NCBI GenBank assembly: GCA_009702205.1
Contig: WLIM01000003.1
Coordinates: forward strand, 1-31,724
Direction of reading: 5' to 3'
Length of the DNA: 31,724 nt
From: Actinomycetota bacterium
GTDB taxonomy: Bacteria > Actinomycetota > Actinomycetes > Nanopelagicales > Nanopelagicaceae
The translations under genes and the position numbers were made by a program. Positions 25,433 to 31,724 of the stretch are shown here, piece after piece (within the stretch, counting starts at the first letter, position 1; each line of letters opens with the position of its first letter). The notes beneath the pieces are model-generated. The model saw nothing but the letters and a program-made list of their open reading frames with translations, did not search any database and was not told the DNA's origin.

Positions 25433-26952
25433 GTATCCGCTAAGGTCGATGCCATTGTTTCGCGATTTGGAACTTCTACAATTACAAATTGTAAGCCGGG
25501 TTTGTTATGAGAAATAGCTAGGTTTATATCTGCGGAAGTCTTAACTTTCGTTACTTCGATTCCAAAAGCTGAAATTAGTTTAGTTAAGTCTTGATTTTGT
25601 GGTGTACCAAATATTTCATCGAATCCAGAAACACCTGCTTGTGGCAGAGTCGAGAAAATACCCCCGCCATTATTATCGATAACAAATATTGTTAGATTTG
25701 AATTTGGTGGATTAAGTAGCGCTGTTAGATCATGTAAGAAAGTTAAATCACCAATAATTGCAAAGGACCGCTCAAAGCTATTTGAAATTCCGAATACGGT
25801 AGATAAATTTCCATCAATTCCCGCAAGTCCTCGATTAGCGAAGGTTGTAAGACCACTTCGAGGTTTTGCAAAGGCTTCGATATCTCTAATAGGTCTCGAT
25901 GATCCAACAAATAGGGCTGATTCATTAGGAAGAGAATTAGTAATTGTGCGAAGAGCGCTCTGTTCAGACCAACGCTCATCCTGTGTTATTTCAATGGAGG
26001 CAAGTCGAGAGATTTCTCGCCAATCACTTATCCATGTTTGATTTAGAACATCTACTTCTAACTTAGGTAATTCGAAGAATACTTGAGTAGCTGTGCGTTT
26101 AGTGTCAATAGTTGAAATTCGCGGATCAACAACATAACTCTTCGTGATACTTGAAACGTAACTATTTATGCTCCTTGAAAGAGTTGTTCGGCCAATGACA
26201 ATTGCGAAATCAGCCTTTAGGTAGCCACGAATACTTTCATCGTTTAAAAATACGCTGGCGTGAGCGATTGCATCTGGAAATATAAGTGGATCCTCGGCAA
26301 TAACTGGAAGGCCCGATCTAACTGCGAAATCTTTGACTTCCGCACTTGAAAAAGTTCCAAGATCGTGGCCTATTACCAAAACTCCATTGCCTGATACGAC
26401 TAGAGATTTAGGGTTGAGTTTCTCGGCAATCCCTTGAGAAATCTTTAGACCAGATAGCCAATCATTGTTATCTTTTGGCAAAAGTGGTTCGTCGAATTGA
26501 ATATTTAAGTGAACTGGCCCGCTTCCAAGTTCGAACTTACTTCCTGAAACTAAATCGAAAGAAGTTATACTTGGGAAAATTCCAACTTGATCGGTTGTTT
26601 GATTGGCACCTGTTTTGCGCAACCGCTCTGGTCGATCTGCGGTAATTGCTATCAACTTATTATTTGCATGAAGCGCTTCAAGTAATGCGGGATGAAAATT
26701 TGCTGCTGCTGTTCCGCTTGTGCAGATAACTGCAACCCCTTGATTGGTCGCTTTTGAAATACCAAGGGCATAAAAGGCAGCTCCGCGTTCATCAAGCTTT
26801 ACATGTAGCTCAATAACACCTTTGCTCTTAGCCTCGTACAACGCAATTGAGAGCGGAGCGTTACGAGACCCGGGAGAAATAACAAAATCACTAACTCCGG
26901 CTTCGATTAACCTGCGAATTATCTGGCGTGCTAAATCAGTTGCGCTGCTCAC
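25384..26952 (-). CDS. menD: SEPHCHC synthase (2-succinyl-5-enolpyruvyl-6-hydroxy-3-cyclohexene-1-carboxylate synthase)
   Basis: Thiamine diphosphate enzyme of 522 residues that joins 2-oxoglutarate-derived succinic semialdehyde to isochorismate. Motifs: SPGSRNAPL (26-34), the cofactor-activating E55 in LDERGAAF, TSGTAAANFHPAL (78-90), RPIRDIE (353-359), RGLAGIDGN (374-382), and the diphosphate/Mg site GDLTFLHD (401-408) with NNGGGIFS (427-434). Start GTG 26952 lies 17 bases inside menC and has AAAGGTGG four bases upstream. Third gene of the menB-menC-menD operon. Tail-to-tail overlap with menF; both C-termini look complete. Confidence 0.95.
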   Translation of the reverse strand: MSSATDLARQIIRRLIEAGVSDFVISPGSRNAPLSIALYEAKSKGVIELHVKLDERGAAFYALGISKATNQGVAVICTSGTAAANFHPALLEALHANNKLIAITADRPERLRKTGANQTTDQVGIFPSITSFDLVSGSKFELGSGPVHLNIQFDEPLLPKDNNDWLSGLKISQGIAEKLNPKSLVVSGNGVLVIGHDLGTFSSAEVKDFAVRSGLPVIAEDPLIFPDAIAHASVFLNDESIRGYLKADFAIVIGRTTLSRSINSYVSSITKSYVVDPRISTIDTKRTATQVFFELPKLEVDVLNQTWISDWREISRLASIEITQDERWSEQSALRTITNSLPNESALFVGSSRPIRDIEAFAKPRSGLTTFANRGLAGIDGNLSTVFGISNSFERSFAIIGDLTFLHDLTALLNPPNSNLTIFVIDNNGGGIFSTLPQAGVSGFDEIFGTPQNQDLTKLISAFGIEVTKVKTSADINLAISHNKPGLQFVIVEVPNRETMASTLADTYSRVSKAVRIGLNLA

Positions 26953-27925
26953 TTAGCCACCTTTCGCCAAATCCGTTATTCCAAATAGTTTCTATTCGTT
27001 CTTGCCACCAAATTCTACGTTCTTTCGGCGCTGAATATTTCTCAAGAAGTTCTTGGGCGGGCAGTGGACGAGTCACTTTTATAGTGCCAGCAGATATTTC
27101 AAGCCCAGTTTTGATTACATCACTTTCGAGTAAAGAAAGCGTAGCTAGTCCACAATCAAAATTTAATTCGGGAAGGCTGGCAGCTAAAGCTAAGCCATGT
27201 GAAATTCCTACTCCTGTATCAAGCGCACTAGAAATAACTACCGGTAGCCCAATTTTGTTTATTAATTTCTTGGCTCGCGTCGCCCCACCTGACGGTGCCC
27301 ATTTAATAATTGCAACGTCAGCAAATTCTGATACGTCATCAAATCCACTATCGAGCGCCATCCGAATTGATTCATCAATTGCAATTTTCATTGGAACTTC
27401 ACGTTTTAATTTTTTTAGATCAGAAATATCAAGAGTTGGCTGTTCAATATATTCGAAGATATTTCCAAATCGCAAGTTAAAGTTATAAAGATTCAGTAGA
27501 GCTTCTTCTAAGTTCCAGCCACCATTTACATCGAGTCGGACTTTAAAATCAGGATTGAAATCCAGTGCAGCTTCAACTAATTCACTATCTTCAATAAAGT
27601 CATTAACTTTTATCTTTACAGTCTTTGCTCCAGGAAATCTTGAGAGTATTTCATTTACTCGAGAAATTTCGACACGTGGCAATGTTGCATTAATAGCTAT
27701 TTCACTTCTAACTAAATCATCCCAAGGTTTATATGCGCCTTCTAGCGCTGCGCCTAGCCAAGGCTCACTGGCCTTTTCGCCATACTCAAGGAATGGTGAA
27801 AATTCGCTCCACCCAGCGGGGCCCTGAAAAAGTGCAGCTTCGCGAAGGTTTATCCCTCTAAAACTTGTGCGAGTAGGAATGGCAACAACAGTTAGATCTC
27901 TAAAGACCTCCGCCAATTGCCACAT
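26936..27925 (-). CDS. menC: o-Succinylbenzoate synthase
   Basis: Enolase-superfamily dehydratase, 329 residues, that converts SHCHC to o-succinylbenzoate. Catalytic residues in order: K104 and K106 in VKIKV, metal ligands D132 (RLDVNGGW), E161 (EYIEQP) and D184 (AIDES), and K208 (IIKWAP). The downstream SSALDTGVGISHGLALAASLP block is typical of actinobacterial and proteobacterial MenC. Starts six bases after the menB stop; no strong ribosome binding site. Mid-gene of the menB-C-D operon. Confidence 0.94.
   Translation of the reverse strand: MWQLAEVFRDLTVVAIPTRTSFRGINLREAALFQGPAGWSEFSPFLEYGEKASEPWLGAALEGAYKPWDDLVRSEIAINATLPRVEISRVNEILSRFPGAKTVKIKVNDFIEDSELVEAALDFNPDFKVRLDVNGGWNLEEALLNLYNFNLRFGNIFEYIEQPTLDISDLKKLKREVPMKIAIDESIRMALDSGFDDVSEFADVAIIKWAPSGGATRAKKLINKIGLPVVISSALDTGVGISHGLALAASLPELNFDCGLATLSLLESDVIKTGLEISAGTIKVTRPLPAQELLEKYSAPKERRIWWQERIETIWNNGFGERWLSEQRN
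26957..26964 (-). promoter_or_regulatory. Ribosome binding site of menD inside menC
   Basis: AAAGGTGG on the minus strand with a CTAA spacer before GTG 26952. It lies in the last codons of menC and overlaps its stop region, supporting the 17-base menC/menD overlap and translational coupling. Confidence 0.65.
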
Positions 27926-27931
27926 AACTAA

Positions 27932-28810
27932 TTAAGGGCGCTTTGGGAACTTGTCGAAATTTGGTTCACGATTTTCTTTAAATGCATCGCGACCTTCTTG
28001 ACCTTCTTCAGTCATATAGAAAAGAAGAGTCGCATCACCTGCAAGTTGTTGGACTCCTGCAAGTCCATCATCGGCTGCATTTAATCCAGCTTTTAATAGC
28101 CGAAGTGCCATTGGTGAATGTCTAAGCATTTCGCGACACCATGAAACTGTTTCTGCTTCAAGTTCTGAAACCGGAACTACTGTGTTTACAAGCCCCATTT
28201 CAAGTGCTTCGGTTGCATCATATTGGCGACACAAGAACCAAATTTCACGCGCTTTCTTCTGACCAATATGTGCAGCTAATAATCCAGCACCATATCCGCC
28301 ATCAAATGATCCGACCATTGGTCCAGTTTGACCAAACTTTGCATTGTCAGCAGCGATTGTTAAATCACAAACAACATGCAAGACATGACCACCGCCAACC
28401 GCCCAACCTGCAACCATTGCAACAACAGGTTTTGGAAGTCTGCGAATTTGAATTTGTAAATCTAGAACATTCAAGCGCCCGATGCCCTTTTTAGCTAACG
28501 GATCATTTCCTAAGTAGCCATCATCTCCGCGAACATTTATATCCCCACCTGAACAAAAAGCTTCGCTTCCGGCGCCAGTAAATATAATTACGCCAACAGA
28601 GTCATCATCACGTGCAAGTGAGAATGCTTCTTGTAATTCAAAGAGAGTTTGCGGGCGGAATGCATTTCTTACTTCTGGCCTATTAATTGTTATCTTCGCC
28701 ATGCCCTCAGCGGTTTGATAAGTAATGTCTGAAAAGGCTTCGCCTCCGGTGCCGGTATTCCACTTGGGAATAACTCGACTACCTGGCTCGCGCTTAAAAG
28801 GTTTGCTCAC
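27932..28810 (-). CDS. menB: 1,4-Dihydroxy-2-naphthoyl-CoA synthase, type I
   Basis: Crotonase-fold enzyme of 292 residues that closes the naphthoquinone ring of o-succinylbenzoyl-CoA. Oxyanion-hole and active-site segments: AFCSGGD (85-90), GWAVGGGHVLHVVCDL (135-150), QTGPMVGSFDGGYG (161-174) and CRQYDATEALEMGLVNTV. G163 occupies the position that is Asp in M. tuberculosis MenB (D185) and Gly in E. coli (G156), so this is the bicarbonate-dependent type I form, recalled from family knowledge. Start GTG 28810 with AGGAGG upstream. First gene of menB-C-D, divergent from menE. Confidence 0.96.
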   Translation of the reverse strand: MSKPFKREPGSRVIPKWNTGTGGEAFSDITYQTAEGMAKITINRPEVRNAFRPQTLFELQEAFSLARDDDSVGVIIFTGAGSEAFCSGGDINVRGDDGYLGNDPLAKKGIGRLNVLDLQIQIRRLPKPVVAMVAGWAVGGGHVLHVVCDLTIAADNAKFGQTGPMVGSFDGGYGAGLLAAHIGQKKAREIWFLCRQYDATEALEMGLVNTVVPVSELEAETVSWCREMLRHSPMALRLLKAGLNAADDGLAGVQQLAGDATLLFYMTEEGQEGRDAFKENREPNFDKFPKRP

Positions 28811-28814
28811 ATTT

Positions 28815-28820
28815 CCTCCT
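28815..28820 (-). promoter_or_regulatory. Consensus ribosome binding site of menB
   Basis: AGGAGG, a perfect Shine-Dalgarno core, four bases before GTG 28810. It is the strongest such signal in the window and fixes the GTG start. Confidence 0.75.
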
Positions 28821-28849
28821 ACAAAATATATGGATAGCCTACGGGTGTC
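28821..28849. promoter_or_regulatory. Divergent menB/menE control region
   Basis: Only 39 bases separate the two start codons. For menE, TAGCCT (28835-28840) fits a -10 element nine bases before the ATG, so the transcript could start at or next to the initiation codon (leaderless). For menB, TATATT on the minus strand (28830-28825) is a -10 candidate. No good -35 hexamers are seen, so both assignments are tentative. Confidence 0.35.
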
Positions 28850-29872
28850 ATGAAAACTTCGGTAATTGATATTGGGCTCCAGTGGTCAAACCCACAGCTG
28901 GTGCAAGCGCTTTCTGCTGCTTTCGCCCAATCCCAGCCAGAACTAGCCCCAACTTTTATTGTGAGCACCACTGGATCGACAGGAGTTGTAAAGCGGGTTG
29001 AATTATCAACATCTGCGATTTCGCAATCAGCGCGCTTAGCTAATTTGGCGCTTAACGCAGCGCCTGGAGATATTTGGTCGCTTCTACTTCCTACAAATCA
29101 TATTGCTGGTTTAAATGTTTTGGCACGTTCAGTTCTATTAAACGCTGATGTAGTTGGAATAGATCAGCACGCCGATTTTTCCGCGATTGTTCCAACACAA
29201 TTGCATAGCGCTCTAAATGGCAATGATCAACTTCTTAACCATCTCAAAAATTGTAAGGCGGTTTTAGTTGGCGGTGCTGCCCTCTCCAATCAACTTCTAA
29301 ATAGCGCATTAGAAAATGACATAAGAGTTGTAACAACTTATGGAATGACTGAAACCTGTGGTGGCTGCATCTATGACAACGTTCCGCTTGCGGGTGTAAA
29401 TATTGAAATAAATCCAGATGGAATTATTAAAATTAGTGGACCAACTTTGGCGCATGGTTATGAAGATAATGATGAACTTTGGCGAAAGAGCTTTAAAGAT
29501 GGCTGGTTTTTGACGAATGATATCGGTGAGATTAAAGATGGAAAATTATTTGTAATAGGCCGGGCAGATGATGTAATTATTTCTGGTGGTGAAAATGTGT
29601 CGCTTAACTCAATTGAATCTCAATTATCTGATTCCTTTCCAAATATTAATTTCCTTGCTACTTCTATTCCTGATGAAAAATGGGGTGAAAAGCTCTGTCT
29701 GATTTCAGATAAGCCTGTTGATCACGATGAAATATCAGAACTGCTTCTTGCAAAATTAGGTAAAGCTTCGGTTCCCAAAGAGTTCATAGTTTTAAGTGAG
29801 ATTCCTCAAATTGGAATCGGTAAGCCCGACCGTGTCAAAGCAGCTGCATTATTCATTGATAAGCAAAGATAA
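28850..29872 (+). CDS. menE: o-Succinylbenzoate-CoA ligase
   Basis: Acyl-adenylating enzyme of 340 residues that activates o-succinylbenzoate with ATP and CoA. Core motifs: phosphate loop STTGSTG (39-45), YGMTETCGG (164-172), D224 in TNDIG, GRADDVIISGGENV (237-250), and the catalytic C-terminal K325 in GKPDR. Shorter than typical 450-500 residue acyl-CoA synthetases, as is usual for actinobacterial MenE, which lacks part of the N-terminal domain. No Shine-Dalgarno precedes ATG 28850, and a -10-like TAGCCT lies just upstream. Operon with menA. Confidence 0.94.
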   Translation: MKTSVIDIGLQWSNPQLVQALSAAFAQSQPELAPTFIVSTTGSTGVVKRVELSTSAISQSARLANLALNAAPGDIWSLLLPTNHIAGLNVLARSVLLNADVVGIDQHADFSAIVPTQLHSALNGNDQLLNHLKNCKAVLVGGAALSNQLLNSALENDIRVVTTYGMTETCGGCIYDNVPLAGVNIEINPDGIIKISGPTLAHGYEDNDELWRKSFKDGWFLTNDIGEIKDGKLFVIGRADDVIISGGENVSLNSIESQLSDSFPNINFLATSIPDEKWGEKLCLISDKPVDHDEISELLLAKLGKASVPKEFIVLSEIPQIGIGKPDRVKAAALFIDKQR

Positions 29873-29876
29873 CGCA

Positions 29877-30746
29877 GTGAACATTTGGATTGCTGGTGCT
29901 AGACCGCGCACACTTCCGGCCGCAATAGCCCCAGTTCTTATTGGAACTTCACTTATAAAGTCCGATGGCATAGCAATCAATTGGGTTAGCGCCGCTCTCG
30001 CCTTAGCAGTCGGACTTCTGCTTCAAATTGCGGTTAATTATTCAAATGATTATTCAGATGGAATTCGAGGAACCGATGAGGTTCGAGTTGGCCCAATTCG
30101 CTTAGTTGCTTCTGGCTTAGCAACAGCAAGCCAAGTTAAACGTGCTGCGATACTTTCATATTCGTCTGCAGCAATCTGCGGCTTGATTCTTGCAATTAGA
30201 ACTTCTCCGTTTTTAATACTTGTTGGTGCAATTGCAATTATTGCTGGCTGGAAATATACAGGCGGGAAGAATCCATATGGCTATCGTGGTTTTGGTGAAA
30301 TCTCAGTCTTCATATTCTTTGGCCTAGTTGCAACAATGGGATCGTATTTTGCCCAGTCTCAAAGACTCACTTGGCAATCGCTATTACTTGCGATTCCAAT
30401 GGGCGCTCTCTCCTGCACAATTTTGGGATTAAATAATCTTCGAGACCGTCCAAAAGATGAATTAGTTGGCAAAAAAACCTTAGCCGTAAGACTTGGTGAC
30501 GGAAGAGCTCGTCTGGCATTGATTACATTGCTGATTATCGCTTTGACGGCCTCACTTGCTGTTGTTGCGATTACACCGTGGGCACTTCTTGTTCTATTGA
30601 CTCTTCCTCTGCAATTCATCTTGATTAAAGGAATCTCGCAAGGAACTTCTGGATCTGGGCTTATTCCACTTCTTGGAAAAGCTGGCGAACTCCAATTACT
30701 AACATCACTGTTGATAACTCTCGCGCTTTTGCTAACAAAGGCTTAA
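29877..30746 (+). CDS. menA: 1,4-Dihydroxy-2-naphthoate polyprenyltransferase
   Basis: UbiA-superfamily membrane prenyltransferase, 289 residues and about nine helices, that joins DHNA to the polyprenyl diphosphate. The two aspartate-rich Mg-binding motifs are NDYSDG (57-62; D58, D61) and RDRPKDELVGKKTLAVRLG (189-207; D190, D194). The conserved ARPRTLPAAIAPVLIG opens the protein. The frame is open upstream to 29796 inside menE, but GTG 29877, four bases after the menE stop, gives the family N-terminus. Confidence 0.95.
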   Translation: MNIWIAGARPRTLPAAIAPVLIGTSLIKSDGIAINWVSAALALAVGLLLQIAVNYSNDYSDGIRGTDEVRVGPIRLVASGLATASQVKRAAILSYSSAAICGLILAIRTSPFLILVGAIAIIAGWKYTGGKNPYGYRGFGEISVFIFFGLVATMGSYFAQSQRLTWQSLLLAIPMGALSCTILGLNNLRDRPKDELVGKKTLAVRLGDGRARLALITLLIIALTASLAVVAITPWALLVLLTLPLQFILIKGISQGTSGSGLIPLLGKAGELQLLTSLLITLALLLTKA

Positions 30747-30755
30747 ACTCTCACC

Positions 30756-31010
30756 ATGCGCCTCTGGTTCACAATTCTTGTTCTTGCTTTCTCGTTCTAT
30801 GCCTTCTTCGATTGTGCACGAACTGCCCAAGAAGAAGTTAGAAGATTTCCTAAGTGGGCATGGCTTCTTTTAATCTTTTTATTCTCATCACTTGGCGCGA
30901 TCTCTTGGTTTGTATTTGGAAAACCAAAGCGAAATCCAGGCACAGGTCGTGGTGGCCGCGGAAGAATTATTCCGCCAGATGATGACCCGGATTTCTTACG
31001 TAAGCTTTAA
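30756..31010 (+). CDS. Small PLDc_N-domain membrane protein
   Basis: 84-residue protein with two hydrophobic helices (about 3-19 and 34-54) joined by FFDCARTAQEEVRRFPKWAW, matching the phospholipase D N-terminal (PLDc_N) membrane domain found alone in many actinobacteria. The C-terminus is Gly/Arg-rich, then acidic. There is no phospholipase catalytic HKD domain, so no enzyme activity is implied. It starts nine bases after menA. Location next to menA and ccsB suggests a membrane role linked to respiration, but that is only context. Confidence 0.82.
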   Translation: MRLWFTILVLAFSFYAFFDCARTAQEEVRRFPKWAWLLLIFLFSSLGAISWFVFGKPKRNPGTGRGGRGRIIPPDDDPDFLRKL

Positions 31011-31031
31011 GCCTTCGTTATTTAATTTAAA

Positions 31032-31724
31032 TTACAGACCACTGTAAGTGTGGCGCCCAGTTCCCCAGACATTTACATAAACGTAATTAAATAAGAAGGT
31101 AGAACCTGCGAATAAACATAGCCAGGCAGCTTTACGTCCGCGCCAGCCAATCGTTACCCGCGCATGTAGATAAGCCGCATATGCAACCCAAGTAATAAAT
31201 GCCCACGTCTCTTTTGGATCCCAACCCCAGTAACGCCCCCACGCAGATTCAGCCCAGATTGCACCGGCGATAACTGCAAAGGTCCAAAGTGGAAATACGA
31301 AAGCAACTAGACGATATGTAAGTTGATCTAAAACATCTAGTGCAGGCAACTTCAACGCCCAAGTTGGTCGTCCACCCTTTGACTCGTACCTATCTAGAAT
31401 TAAATAAGTCGCTGCGATGCAGTTCGCAAGTAAAAATACGCCGCCAGAAATAATCGCTGCTGATACATGGATGGCAAGCCAAGTTGATTTAAGGGCCGGA
31501 ACAAGGGGCGCACTTGGGCGATAGAGAATAGTTATTGCAGTTCCAAGTGTTAGCAGAACAGCAATTGCAACTGGAAGGCCAAGCCATCGAATTTTATATT
31601 TCCAAAGTGCAAAAATATATGCACCAGTAAATGCTAAGGCGCCAGTAATTGAGAATTCATACATATTCCCCCATGGCACACGGTGAGCCGAAATTCCACG
31701 AAGGATTACACCAGAGAATAAGAA
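31032..31724 (-). CDS. ccsB: Cytochrome c biogenesis protein CcsB, 5' end truncated by window edge
   Basis: System II heme-handling membrane protein (CcsA/CcsB/CcmC superfamily); the visible 230 residues are the C-terminal part and the reading frame stays open to the right edge. The heme-binding WWD-type motif is WGRYWGWDPKETWAF. Candidate heme-ligand histidines lie in AIHVSAAIISGG and in LHARVTIGWRG. Just after the edge the frame reads LRGISAHRVPWGNMYEF, a conserved stretch. A GTG inside that stretch (31679) should not be taken as the start. Partner CcsA/ResB is expected beyond the window. It converges on the PLDc_N gene with a 21-base gap. Confidence 0.93.
   Translation of the reverse strand, partial: FLFSGVILRGISAHRVPWGNMYEFSITGALAFTGAYIFALWKYKIRWLGLPVAIAVLLTLGTAITILYRPSAPLVPALKSTWLAIHVSAAIISGGVFLLANCIAATYLILDRYESKGGRPTWALKLPALDVLDQLTYRLVAFVFPLWTFAVIAGAIWAESAWGRYWGWDPKETWAFITWVAYAAYLHARVTIGWRGRKAAWLCLFAGSTFLFNYVYVNVWGTGRHTYSGL

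Noticed and set aside
1..31724. CRISPR arrays, insertion sequences, prophage, defence or toxin-antitoxin genes
   Set aside because: I saw no repeat-spacer structure, transposase, integrase or small two-gene toxin module on either strand; nearly all of the sequence is accounted for by recognised genes.

Overview
The window is a gene-dense, visibly AT-rich chromosomal segment of a bacterium that respires with menaquinone. It carries a full 14-gene complex I operon (nuoA-N), the late menaquinone genes, a CcsB-type (System II) cytochrome c maturation gene and an E. coli-type MenB. The mix of actinobacterial features (the men/nuo/polyprenyl synthase neighbourhood, the long NuoG with an N7 cluster, the small PLDc_N protein between menA and ccsB) with low GC, frequent GTG starts, gene overlaps and almost no spacers fits a streamlined low-GC actinobacterium such as the freshwater acI/Nanopelagicales group. 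That placement is inference; no rRNA is present.

Layout. (1) 1-5359, all minus strand: an FMN-dependent alpha-hydroxy-acid dehydrogenase and a short-chain dehydrogenase; tRNA-Tyr(GUA); then a VOC-family protein and a ribose-type sugar ABC transporter (ATPase, permease, and the signal peptide of the binding protein running off the left edge). This looks like a carbohydrate/hydroxy-acid uptake and oxidation locus. (2) 5432-6823, plus strand: yajQ and rarD. (3) 6782-22742, minus strand: one continuous run nuoA-B-C-D-E-F-G-H-I-J-K-L-M-N followed by a polyprenyl diphosphate synthase, with neighbouring genes abutting or overlapping by 1, 4, 8 or so bases (nuoA and nuoB are 4 nt apart). A promoter with a perfect 8-bp-arm palindrome lies just upstream of nuoA. 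(4) 22827-23519 minus: menG; 23596-24180 plus: bioY. (5) 24200-30746: menF (plus), menB-menC-menD (minus operon), menE-menA (plus operon), then a small PLDc_N membrane protein. (6) 31032-31724 minus: ccsB, cut by the right edge.

How the genes work together: MenF, MenD, MenC, MenE and MenB build 1,4-dihydroxy-2-naphthoyl-CoA from chorismate; MenA attaches the prenyl chain made by the polyprenyl synthase; MenG methylates the product to menaquinone, which complex I reduces with NADH electrons while pumping protons. MenH and the DHNA-CoA thioesterase are not in the window. The sugar and lactate-type genes at the left may feed electrons into this chain.

No CRISPR array, insertion sequence, prophage or toxin system is visible, and no gap longer than 300 bases lacks a gene. 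Most of the window is conserved core metabolism. The points most worth a second look are the palindrome over the nuo promoter, the type I signature of MenB, and the hydroxy-acid dehydrogenase that resembles mycobacterial MftD/LldD1.
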